5,341 bases of DNA from Moraxellaceae bacterium (GTDB taxonomy: Bacteria > Pseudomonadota > Gammaproteobacteria > Pseudomonadales > Ketobacteraceae), in contig NVVG01000055.1 of the NCBI GenBank assembly GCA_002402125.1, forward strand, positions 1 through 5,341. The letters are read 5' to 3'. The position numbers and the translations under genes are program-made. Below, piece by piece: positions 1-5,341 of the stretch (position 1 is its first letter; each line of letters opens with the position of its first letter). Below the pieces are notes generated by a model. It had not been told where the DNA came from, made no database searches, and saw only the letters and a list, made by a program, of their open reading frames with translations.

Positions 1-1280
1 AAGTACCGCTCCTCTCCCTCGGCAAAACATTTTTCTTTTGGTAGACCAGGTGATTCGTAGGTAACGTTAATTTCTTTACCCAGCCCCTTGGTTTCATGCT
101 CTATTTGGCGCAGCAATGCATCCACATCTATCATGGTGAAATCTAGAACAGGGGTTCCCCCTTCCAGTTTTGAGTAGGTAAGAATCTCATCAATCAACTT
201 ATCTAATTGTTCGATGTCATTATCAATGGCATCAAAGCTTTTCTGACGACGATCGGGGTCATCTTCGTCTAACAGCACCTCCAAACCAAATCGAATCCGA
301 GCAACAGGTGTTCTCAGTTCATGGGATACCGCGCGAGACAATTCCTTTTGGGCGCTTATTAAGCGCTGAATATGTTCCGCCATGCCATTCAGCGTTCCTG
401 CCAGCTGACCTATCGCATCATTACCTTCAACGGGAGCGCGAGCGCTCAGATCTCCTCCTCTAATCCGTATTACTGCTCGTTCCAATCTGGACAAGCGGCC
501 TTCCAACGGTTTCACTAATAGATAAGCTGCCAACCCTACCATTGCAAATGCCACAACCAACATAGCACCGAGTAATTCAATGGGGTACCAATCAAACATA
601 TCTAGCGGACCTAGATGAAGAATCTCTCCGGTCTGTGGCAACAACAGCATCGCGGTCATAAGCGTCGCTCCCCGCTGCTCATGAAACTGAACCACCACTT
701 CTCGATGCCTAAATAGCCTGATTTCATTGCCGCGGGTAAGAGACACTTGATGAGGAGGAATACGTCGTACAGGAAAACCAAAACTGGCGTTAATTAGTGT
801 CAAAGCGCCACTCCATTCAGCGACATCAATTCGCCCCAGATAATCTGACAATACTATTGCCACCCCTCGCGCCTGCTGCTCTGTAACACGATCAGCTTGT
901 GCATAAAGATACAATGCGTCTTCATTCGGTATTCGAATTATAGCTTCGCCGCTATGGCCTTCTGATGACAACCGCAACACTAATCCATCACCACTAAGCT
1001 GTGAGAGTTCTGTAGAGGATACCGACAAGTTATCAGAAGTTCGCAGTTCTATTCGAGTACCTAACATGCGCTCTAAGTACTGTATCCACTGCTCTCGCTC
1101 ATCGGCAGAACGCTGCGCAACACTCTGCGCCATCAATCGAAGTGGACCCGCCACCAGGTCATTGCGGAAATGCTGAAGCCGAAAATAATTCGTAGCTTCA
1201 ATTGCGATATAAAAAATAATTCCGATAAGGCAACAAGCGGCAATCATGCCGCCATATATTCGGACAAAAATACTATTCAA
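1..1280 (-). CDS. rstB: RstB-like sensor histidine kinase (3' end cut by window edge)
   Basis: This is an inner-membrane sensor kinase expected to autophosphorylate on histidine and pass the phosphate to the response regulator encoded just upstream. I translated 426 codons from the reverse strand. Membrane segment 1 is at about residues 4-29, a periplasmic sensor region of about 200 residues follows, and membrane segment 2 is at about 234-256. A HAMP linker lies at about 257-308 (including GNDAIGQLAG). The dimerisation helix carries the H-box SHELRTPVARIRF, with phospho-acceptor His320. The catalytic ATP-binding half (N, G1 and G2 boxes) is beyond the left edge. The start is TTG at 1280-1278: an in-frame TAA lies six codons upstream, no ATG or GTG falls between, and AGGCG sits about 8 nt ahead. 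The alternative ATG at codon 12 would cut into membrane segment 1. The gap to the regulator's stop is 10 bp, so translational coupling is likely. The assignment to RstB rests on domain order and the rstA-like partner. Confidence 0.9.
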   Translation of the reverse strand, partial: MNSIFVRIYGGMIAACCLIGIIFYIAIEATNYFRLQHFRNDLVAGPLRLMAQSVAQRSADEREQWIQYLERMLGTRIELRTSDNLSVSSTELSQLSGDGLVLRLSSEGHSGEAIIRIPNEDALYLYAQADRVTEQQARGVAIVLSDYLGRIDVAEWSGALTLINASFGFPVRRIPPHQVSLTRGNEIRLFRHREVVVQFHEQRGATLMTAMLLLPQTGEILHLGPLDMFDWYPIELLGAMLVVAFAMVGLAAYLLVKPLEGRLSRLERAVIRIRGGDLSARAPVEGNDAIGQLAGTLNGMAEHIQRLISAQKELSRAVSHELRTPVARIRFGLEVLLDEDDPDRRQKSFDAIDNDIEQLDKLIDEILTYSKLEGGTPVLDFTMIDVDALLRQIEHETKGLGKEINVTYESPGLPKEKCFAEGEERY

Positions 1281-1290
1281 TCTAACACGC

Positions 1291-2028
1291 CTAGCTTAGG
1301 TCTTTAACGAACAAATACCCTTTGCTGCGCACTGTTTTGATTCTGCGAGGATTCATCGGATCATCGCCGACCTTAGGCCTAATCCGGGAAACTCGAACAT
1401 CAATAGATCTATCTTGACCATCGTATTGAATACCGCGCAATCGCTCAAAAATCTCTTCCCTAGACAAAATAATGCCTGCATTTGAAGCCAACAACCACAG
1501 CAAATCATACTCGGCGCTAGTAAGGTCCACAGGCTCTGTTGCCAACCATACCTCTCGCGCACTGTTGTCGATGACCAAATCTCCAAATTCCAGCCGGCTC
1601 GCACCTTCACCCTCGGCGCCAGCGTCGTCAGCATTTGAAGCATCAGAACGGCGTAACAATGCCCGTATTCTAGCCAGTAACACACGCGGTTTTACCGGCT
1701 TGGCAACGTAATCGTCCGCTCCCATTTCTAAACCTAACACTTGATCCACATCATCGGTTCTGGCGGTGAGCATCAAAATGGGTTGCTTATATTTATCCCT
1801 CACCATACGACACACTTCCAAACCATCCGCACCTGGAAGCATCAAATCCAGCACCACTATATCTGGTTGCTGCTCGATAATAGCAGGTATTGCCACACTA
1901 CCATCACCGATAACCTGAACTTCAAGACCATTACTTTCTAGGTAATCTGCAGTCAGTGACGCCAACCGCTCATCATCCTCGACAATAATCACTTTTGATT
2001 TATCGGCACTGGTAATATCCGTTTGCAT
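1291..2028 (-). CDS. rstA: RstA-like OmpR/PhoB-family response regulator
   Basis: This is a cytoplasmic DNA-binding response regulator of 245 residues, full length for the OmpR/PhoB family. The receiver domain covers about residues 12-127. It has the acidic pocket in VEDDE (Glu17-Asp19), the phospho-acceptor Asp61 in VLDLMLPG, switch Thr88 in MLTAR, and Lys110 in VAKP. An acidic, Ala-rich linker (about 128-145) leads to a winged-helix domain (about 147-243) with LRGIQYDGQDRSIDVRVSRIR and RIKTVRSKGYLF, which closely match the RstA subfamily. The ATG is preceded by TGAGAGG (2040-2034) with 5-nt spacing, a good ribosome-binding site. The gene is first in an operon with the kinase. In E. coli, RstAB is a PhoPQ-linked two-component system; its regulon here cannot be inferred. 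A tandem 11-bp repeat array lies about 310 bp upstream and is a candidate target site. I saw no missing catalytic residue. Confidence 0.95.
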   Translation of the reverse strand: MQTDITSADKSKVIIVEDDERLASLTADYLESNGLEVQVIGDGSVAIPAIIEQQPDIVVLDLMLPGADGLEVCRMVRDKYKQPILMLTARTDDVDQVLGLEMGADDYVAKPVKPRVLLARIRALLRRSDASNADDAGAEGEGASRLEFGDLVIDNSAREVWLATEPVDLTSAEYDLLWLLASNAGIILSREEIFERLRGIQYDGQDRSIDVRVSRIRPKVGDDPMNPRRIKTVRSKGYLFVKDLS

Positions 2029-2277
2029 AATAACCTCTCAGCTCTTCACCCCCGCCAAACAGGTAGGGTGACAATCATTGTTAATGTGGCCAACGAGTAA
2101 ATCCAAAACCTCTGCCAATACTATACATATAAGCATAAGGATAGGTGGTCCGCCAGATGATTTACCACCAAAACAGCTCGAACGTAAAGCAATTAACCTT
2201 AATATCACAAATCGAGCAAAAAACACTCGGCATTAGAACAAAAAACAACCTTTCATGAACAATTTGGCGGATCTAAT

Positions 2278-2306
2278 AAAATATTTTCATTTTATTTTCA
2301 GGTTAA
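2278..2306 (-). promoter_or_regulatory. Possible weak sigma-70-type promoter for rstAB
   Basis: Reading leftward, TTAACC (2306-2301) and TATTTT (2283-2278) are separated by 17 bp, within an AT-rich tract. Each hexamer matches the sigma-70 consensus only partly, and AT-rich DNA yields such pairs by chance. The position would place the 11-bp repeat array about 30-80 bp upstream of the -35 element, a plausible activator location. This is inference only. Confidence 0.2.
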
Positions 2307-2335
2307 CTTTTACTTGTGGTTCAACATCTTATATT

Positions 2336-2390
2336 TCATCCCCATTATTATCACAGAGTACCCACATTTTATTCACAACTTACTCACAAT
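2336..2390. repeat. Tandem 11-bp phased direct repeats, candidate regulator or DnaA binding array
   Basis: Four copies of CACA on the plus strand start at 2352, 2363, 2374 and 2385, exactly 11 bp apart. The 9-mers in register are ATTATCACA, GTACCCACA, TTATTCACA and TTACTCACA, with a weaker fifth unit TCATCCCCA at 2336. On the minus strand the units read TGTGAGTAA, TGTGAATAA, TGTGGGTAC and TGTGATAAT. An 11-bp spacing is the known geometry for tandem half-sites of OmpR/PhoB-family regulators, and an rstA-like gene is adjacent. Alternatively, TTATTCACA fits the DnaA box TTATNCACA exactly and its neighbours are near matches, and 9-mers separated by 2 bp resemble low-affinity DnaA arrays. The array lies about 310 bp from the rstA start and about 145 bp from the reductase-like gene's ATG. 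The repeat and its register are directly visible; the binding protein is inferred. Confidence 0.7.
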
Positions 2391-2533
2391 CCACTAATTT
2401 GCGAACCTGATCGTTGGATACTATCTTGTTATTCCATGTTTGCGGGCCAACTAAAACCACGAAGGCTCGTGACCACATTCAGATATTAAATCGTTGCAGA
2501 ACGCCCATTATTTGCGTAAAAGAGTAGCTGTTG

Positions 2534-3289
2534 ATGACAATACAATTTCACCCCCTAAATGCCAGCGCCCCCTTCTTAGGTCAGTTGGCGTCAATAGCCT
2601 GTGAAGGCATCCACAAAACCAACGCTCCACAGCTTTTAGAAGCGGCAAATATACCAATAGGTGAATGGAGCCGACCTACAACCTATTCAACGACAGCAAT
2701 GCCCCCTCAACGAACGCAAAACACCCAGCTCATGATGGCCGCGCGATTACTTACAGAATCAATACCGGAATACGACTCTGTCGCTTCACGTTTACTGCTA
2801 CGAAACTTAACCACAGAAGTATCTACATCGCTAGCCACCAGCCAGCAAATCACCTCCGCATGCGGCTGCCACGACAGCAGCCCACGAACGGGCTATCAGC
2901 AAGGTTTTGAACTCTACATTGAAAAAGGAATTGAACTCGGTTTGATCCATCCTGGCATAGCAAACTGTGACTTATCTATGTTGGCGAGTAAAATCACCCC
3001 AAATCACGATTCAAACCTTACCTATATGGAGCTACAAAGCTTATCAAGTCAACTTCTTATGCGCCATAAAGGCAAGTGCTTCGAACTTCCACAATATGCA
3101 TTTATGCGCATTGCTATCGCATTGGCTAAAAAAGAGAATCACGATGAAAAACGAATTATTGAAATCTACCGATTACTATCGGTTCGCTCCTATGCCCGCA
3201 TCACTGCAAAAACCTTTGGTGAAGGCACCACCAAGAGATCGCCCTTCAAGAAACCAACTACACGACCACACCTAAGACTAGTGCATTAA
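2534..3289 (+). CDS. Orphan ribonucleotide reductase large-subunit N-terminal domain-like protein
   Basis: The 251-residue product resembles the helical N-terminal domain of class I ribonucleotide reductase alpha chains (NrdA). Family-like blocks appear in the right order (numbering from ATG): ACEG at 22-25, YDSVASRLLL at 80-89, YIEKGIELGLI at 128-138, DLSMLASKI at 146-154, TYMELQSL at 163-170, ELPQYAFMRIAIALA at 184-198, and IEIYRLLS at 209-216. The frame continues to GEGT (229-232), where NrdA normally reads into its first redox cysteine. Here it runs instead into a basic tail (KRSPFKKP) and stops. There is no ATP cone, barrel, active-site cysteine or C-terminal shuttle cysteine pair, so it cannot be a working reductase alone. 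ATG at 2534 is chosen; TTG at 2531 directly precedes it, and AAAAGAG at 2518-2524 serves either. The frame is unbroken and followed by its own terminator, which suggests an expressed, repurposed domain rather than a recent pseudogene. A decayed nrdA fragment remains possible. Confidence 0.75.
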   Translation: MTIQFHPLNASAPFLGQLASIACEGIHKTNAPQLLEAANIPIGEWSRPTTYSTTAMPPQRTQNTQLMMAARLLTESIPEYDSVASRLLLRNLTTEVSTSLATSQQITSACGCHDSSPRTGYQQGFELYIEKGIELGLIHPGIANCDLSMLASKITPNHDSNLTYMELQSLSSQLLMRHKGKCFELPQYAFMRIAIALAKKENHDEKRIIEIYRLLSVRSYARITAKTFGEGTTKRSPFKKPTTRPHLRLVH

Positions 3290-3358
3290 TAAACTCGTAT
3301 AACACACCAACACCCTGTTACCACTAGCGTTCGCCTCTACAAACCTGCGAACTGGCTT

Positions 3359-3394
3359 ATGCCTTCTTTCTCTCCGAAAGAAGGCATTTTTTTT
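3359..3394 (+). terminator. Strong intrinsic terminator
   Basis: A perfect 12-bp stem (ATGCCTTCTTTC at 3359-3370 pairing with GAAAGAAGGCAT at 3376-3387) encloses a 5-nt loop TCTCC and runs into eight T residues (3387-3394). It lies 70 bp after the stop of the reductase-like gene and should end that transcript. The following GST-like gene therefore probably has its own promoter. There is no A-run on the left arm, so it should act mainly on plus-strand transcription. Confidence 0.93.
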
Positions 3395-3452
3395 ATCTAC
3401 GGTCTGTTATACAGTAAGGGCTTGATTCCCCCTCACTGCATAAGGAAGTTCG

Positions 3453-4151
3453 ATGATCACCCTCTATCAATTTCAACCGTCATTTGGATTGCCCAATGCC
3501 AGCCCATTTTGCATGAAAGTAGAAGTTTTTCTAAAAATGGCCCAGCTTGACTACCAAACAAAATCCATCAACGACCCAAGCAAAGCGCCTAACGGTAAAT
3601 TACCCTATATTACCGATGAAAAACAAACCGTCGCGGATTCTACATTTATCCTTCAATACCTTATCAACAAACATAACGTAACCCTCAACCACAATTACCT
3701 TGAACGAGACCTAGCCATCGCAGATGCTGCCGCAAAAATGCTTGAGAATCATTTTTATTGGTCTCTCATGTATAATCGTTGGTTAGATGAACGATACTGG
3801 CCTATCACAAAAAAAGCCTATTTTGGCGGCCTTCCGCTACCACTACAATTTATTGTACCGCCCATTGCCTGCGGAAAAGTAAAAACCCAACTGCATCAAC
3901 AGGGCACCAGCAGACATAGCGAGGATAAAATCTATCAATTAGCATTTGATGATATTGACTCTATCAGCGCTATTTTAGGAGACAATCATTATATTATTGG
4001 GTCCGAACCCTGTGTACAAGATGCATCGATTTACGCTTTTCTAGCCAACGCGTTATATCCGGATTACGACGCTCCGCTTAAAGACCGGGTAAAACAGAAA
4101 CCTAATCTAGTTACGTATTGTGATCGCATGCGTAGCCGCTATTTCTCTTAA
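3453..4151 (+). CDS. Glutathione S-transferase-like protein of the Fax/metaxin type
   Basis: This 232-residue soluble protein has the two-domain glutathione S-transferase layout. The N-terminal thioredoxin-like fold (about residues 1-75) contains NASPFCMKVEVFLKMA at 15-30, typical of the Fax/metaxin-related branch (GST_N_4/GST_C_6 type). It also has the cis-proline in GKLPYI (Pro51) and an acidic-Ser pair in VADST (Asp62-Ser63), the usual glutathione gamma-glutamyl contact. The all-helical C-terminal domain carries GSEPCVQDASIYAFLANAL at 183-201, matching the conserved helix N-cap motif with Asp190. Cys20 could be the catalytic or thiol residue, but this is unproven. ATG is preceded by AAGGA (3442-3446) at 6-nt spacing. 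The gene stands alone between the terminator and a 108-bp gap before the PhzF gene. The substrate is unknown; detoxification or a glutathione-dependent thiol reaction is only a family-based guess. Confidence 0.88.
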   Translation: MITLYQFQPSFGLPNASPFCMKVEVFLKMAQLDYQTKSINDPSKAPNGKLPYITDEKQTVADSTFILQYLINKHNVTLNHNYLERDLAIADAAAKMLENHFYWSLMYNRWLDERYWPITKKAYFGGLPLPLQFIVPPIACGKVKTQLHQQGTSRHSEDKIYQLAFDDIDSISAILGDNHYIIGSEPCVQDASIYAFLANALYPDYDAPLKDRVKQKPNLVTYCDRMRSRYFS

Positions 4152-4243
4152 GTCTCATTATTTCAACCCGACCACTGCACATGACGGGGTAACCATATAG
4201 CAACTACAGGCCAACCACAGCATAACTTAAACATTATAACTAC

Positions 4244-4259
4244 AAGGGTAAAAACAAGG
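4244..4259 (+). promoter_or_regulatory. Ribosome-binding site region of the PhzF-family gene
   Basis: Two Shine-Dalgarno-like tracts precede the ATG at 4260. AAGGG at 4244-4248 has an 11-nt spacer, and AAGG at 4256-4259 abuts the start and is too close to work. The first is the likelier site, at the long end of normal spacing. A TATAAC at 4235-4240 resembles a -10 element, but no good -35 is visible and it would leave almost no leader before AAGGG. Confidence 0.4.
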
Positions 4260-5042
4260 ATGAAAACACCTATTTATCAGGTTGATGCATTTGCAGACCG
4301 GCTATTCTCCGGCAACCCAGCAGCCATTTGCCCAATAGACCAATGGCTTGACGACAACCGAATGCAAGCCATAGCGGAAGAAAACAACCTATCTGAAACA
4401 GCATTTATTGTGGCGGTTGATGACGGTTACCAAATTCGCTGGTTCACCCCCACCTGTGAAGTCGATTTATGTGGTCACGCTACACTTGCAGCGGCCCATG
4501 TAGTATTCGAATTTTTGGGGGAAACGTCTAACTCTGTATGTTTCCACTCGAACAGCGGCAAATTATTTGTAAACAAAGAGGCTGACAGGCTGACCCTTAA
4601 TTTCCCAACATCGTCTTATACTGCAATTCAAACACCCCAGACGCTTATCCATGGCCTTGGCAAGGTACCAATAGCGACCTATTACGCCGATGATTACCTG
4701 GCCATATTTCAGTCGGAAGAAGATATTAGGGCTTTAACACCCGACTTCTCGATACTTCAGCAACTGGATCGTCGTGGTGTCATTGTCACAGCCCCTGGTA
4801 ATGAAGTGGATTTTGTCAGCCGTTTCTTTGCCCCAAATGCAGGCATCAATGAAGACCCGGTGACAGGGTCGGCTCACTGTTTGCTCACACCCTACTGGGC
4901 AAACCAACTGGGAAAAACAGTATTACACGCGAAACAGCTATCGAAACGTGGCGGCGATCTAACCTGCCAGCTAAATGAAGGTCGAGTACTAATATCGGGG
5001 CGGGCAATAACTTACTTAACGGGGGAAATCACTACCGGTTAA
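4260..5042 (+). CDS. PhzF-family isomerase/epimerase
   Basis: This complete 260-residue protein belongs to the PhzF family, which shares the diaminopimelate-epimerase-like double fold. In the phenazine pathway PhzF isomerises trans-2,3-dihydro-3-hydroxyanthranilate; most homologues outside phenazine clusters (such as E. coli YddE) have no known substrate. Signature blocks are visible: YQVDAFADRLFSGNPAA at 6-22, NNLSETAFI at 42-50 with the catalytic Glu46, WFTPTCEVDLCGHAT at 61-75 with His73, and GINEDPVTGSAH at 195-206 with Asp199. Length is normal to slightly short for the family. No phenazine genes are nearby, so a phenazine role is unlikely and no symbol is given. The preceding GST-like gene is 108 bp upstream on the same strand. 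No stem-plus-T-run terminator appears just after the stop. Confidence 0.93.
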   Translation: MKTPIYQVDAFADRLFSGNPAAICPIDQWLDDNRMQAIAEENNLSETAFIVAVDDGYQIRWFTPTCEVDLCGHATLAAAHVVFEFLGETSNSVCFHSNSGKLFVNKEADRLTLNFPTSSYTAIQTPQTLIHGLGKVPIATYYADDYLAIFQSEEDIRALTPDFSILQQLDRRGVIVTAPGNEVDFVSRFFAPNAGINEDPVTGSAHCLLTPYWANQLGKTVLHAKQLSKRGGDLTCQLNEGRVLISGRAITYLTGEITTG

Positions 5043-5218
5043 CGTACTCAACAACGTAGCTGCAACTCAGAACAAGGCATAACTAACCCCAACGAGAAAG
5101 GAGCCCGCAATTATATTTTTTGGATCTGGTTTTAACCTAATCAAAATTACTTTATTGGCCATAAACCTGCACAAACAAGCACTTACCAGCTATCCTAATC
5201 TATAAGGCTTACTCTCCA
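5043..5218. other. Intergenic region downstream of the PhzF-family gene
   Basis: No gene is recognised here. A purine-rich GAGAAAGGAG at 5094-5103 looks like a strong ribosome-binding site, but no ATG, GTG or TTG follows at a usable distance; the first TTG is 16 nt away. If ATT were used as start, a frame of about 32 codons would follow, which is weak evidence. The left arm of an inverted repeat begins at 5190. Confidence 0.5.
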
Positions 5219-5235
5219 CTAACCGATAAGGATAG
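5190..5235. repeat. Imperfect inverted repeat
   Basis: CTATCCTAATC at 5190-5200 and GATAAGGATAG at 5225-5235 are reverse complements at 10 of 11 positions, separated by 24 bp. The transcript could fold into a stem-loop, or the arms could be a dyad operator. A T7 run (5252-5258) lies 16 nt beyond the right arm, too far for a standard intrinsic terminator. It lies between the PhzF gene and a possible convergent gene, where terminators are expected, but the function is unproven. Confidence 0.4.
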
Positions 5236-5341
5236 AACCAGTCGGCTGATGTTTTTTTGCGGTAGGAAAATACATGGCTGCCATCTTAGTAATATGACAT
5301 ACATTATCACCAAGCCATTCAACGCCAAGACAGTAAACGTG
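5219..5341 (-). CDS. Possible C-terminal end of an unidentified minus-strand gene
   Basis: A reverse-strand frame is open from the right edge for 40 codons and ends with TAG at 5221-5219. The translation (containing VEWLGDN, ITKMAAMYFPTAKK and a final GSILIG) has a balanced, protein-like composition, but I do not recognise it. Another minus-strand frame is also open for about 41 codons across the same bases and looks hydrophobic. A plus-strand ATG frame at 5294 also runs to the edge. With only about 120 bp visible, the choice is uncertain. If real, the gene converges on the PhzF-family gene. Confidence 0.2.
   Translation of the reverse strand, partial: HVYCLGVEWLGDNVCHITKMAAMYFPTAKKHQPTGSILIG

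Larger units (their letters stand above)
2029..2533. other. Divergent intergenic region between rstA and the reductase-like gene
   Basis: This region of about 505 bp separates divergently transcribed genes and is AT-rich, especially at 2270-2340. It should hold the promoters for the rstAB operon (leftward) and the reductase-like gene (rightward). The clearest structure is the phased 11-bp repeat array at 2336-2390. A 62-codon GTG-initiated minus-strand frame at 2038-2226 ends 9 bp before rstA, but I see no convincing ribosome-binding site and no recognisable protein. A small hairpin (CACGA/TCGTG, loop AGGC) lies at 2458-2471 and is probably incidental. No NrdR-type palindrome, of the kind that often precedes reductase genes, was found. 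Confidence 0.8.

Noticed and set aside
1353..1941. Open frames in other phases within the rstA gene, on both strands
   Set aside because: They lie wholly inside a clearly coding response regulator and have no family resemblance.
2038..2226. 62-codon minus-strand open frame just upstream of rstA
   Set aside because: GTG start, no convincing ribosome-binding site, no recognisable protein family, and its stop overlaps the rstA Shine-Dalgarno; most likely leader sequence.
2270..2400. Chromosomal replication origin, from the AT-rich tract plus DnaA-box-like units
   Set aside because: Only one unit fits the DnaA consensus exactly, no boxes in inverted orientation or typical origin-neighbour genes are present, and a promoter-region explanation is simpler.
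2458..2471. Short hairpin CACGA-AGGC-TCGTG
   Set aside because: A 5-bp stem is too short to stand out from chance and has no T-run or known motif.
2227..2533. NrdR boxes upstream of the reductase-like gene
   Set aside because: No palindrome of the ACAC...GTGT type at the usual size was found; the CACA units are direct, not inverted, repeats.
2665..3275. Two further plus-strand frames inside the reductase-like gene (2665-2910 and 2967-3275), considered as a possible frameshifted continuation
   Set aside because: Neither frame carries reductase barrel motifs; the homology stays in the main frame to its end, so no frameshift is supported.
3359..3550. 63-codon plus-strand frame before and into the GST-like gene
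   Set aside because: It starts inside the intrinsic terminator stem and overlaps the GST-like gene in another frame; a chance frame.
4260..5042. Phenazine biosynthesis cluster
   Set aside because: Only a PhzF-family homologue is present; no other phz-type gene is visible and most such homologues are unrelated to phenazines.
2135..5235. Shared 10-mer ATAAGGATAG at 2135-2144 and 5226-5235
   Set aside because: Several repeated 10-mers are expected by chance in a window of this size.

Overview
The window looks like chromosomal DNA of a moderate-GC, probably aquatic gammaproteobacterium. The basis is the close resemblance of the two-component pair to RstA/RstB of that class, together with the bacterial Shine-Dalgarno sites and an intrinsic terminator. 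The genus cannot be named from the sequence alone. No rRNA, tRNA, CRISPR array or insertion sequence was found.

Layout. Bases 1-2028 (minus strand) hold a two-gene operon: an RstA-like OmpR-family response regulator, followed after a 10-bp gap by an RstB-like membrane sensor kinase that runs off the left edge. A roughly 500-bp AT-rich divergent intergenic region (2029-2533) follows. It contains a tandem array of 11-bp direct repeats (core CACA on the plus strand, TGTG on the minus strand) in exact register at 2336-2390. On the plus strand, 2534-3289 encodes an unusual 251-residue protein that resembles only the helical N-terminal domain of a class I ribonucleotide reductase large subunit. The ATP cone, catalytic barrel and redox/radical cysteines are missing. 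A strong intrinsic terminator (3359-3394) closes this transcript. Next come a complete Fax/metaxin-type glutathione S-transferase-like gene (3453-4151) and a complete PhzF-family isomerase gene (4260-5042), both on the plus strand. The last 300 bases are mostly non-coding. They carry an imperfect inverted repeat and a possible 3' end of a minus-strand gene entering from the right edge.

How the parts may work together. RstB should sense an envelope signal and phosphorylate RstA. The 11-bp repeat array lies where it could serve RstA autoregulation, the divergent reductase-like gene, or both. Its plus-strand units also resemble DnaA boxes (one unit, TTATTCACA, fits TTATNCACA exactly). This is notable because DnaA is known to regulate nrdAB in E. 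coli. The GST-like and PhzF-like genes are probably ordinary small-molecule metabolism genes with no evident link to the rest. The two items most worth following up are the repeat array and the orphan reductase N-domain protein.
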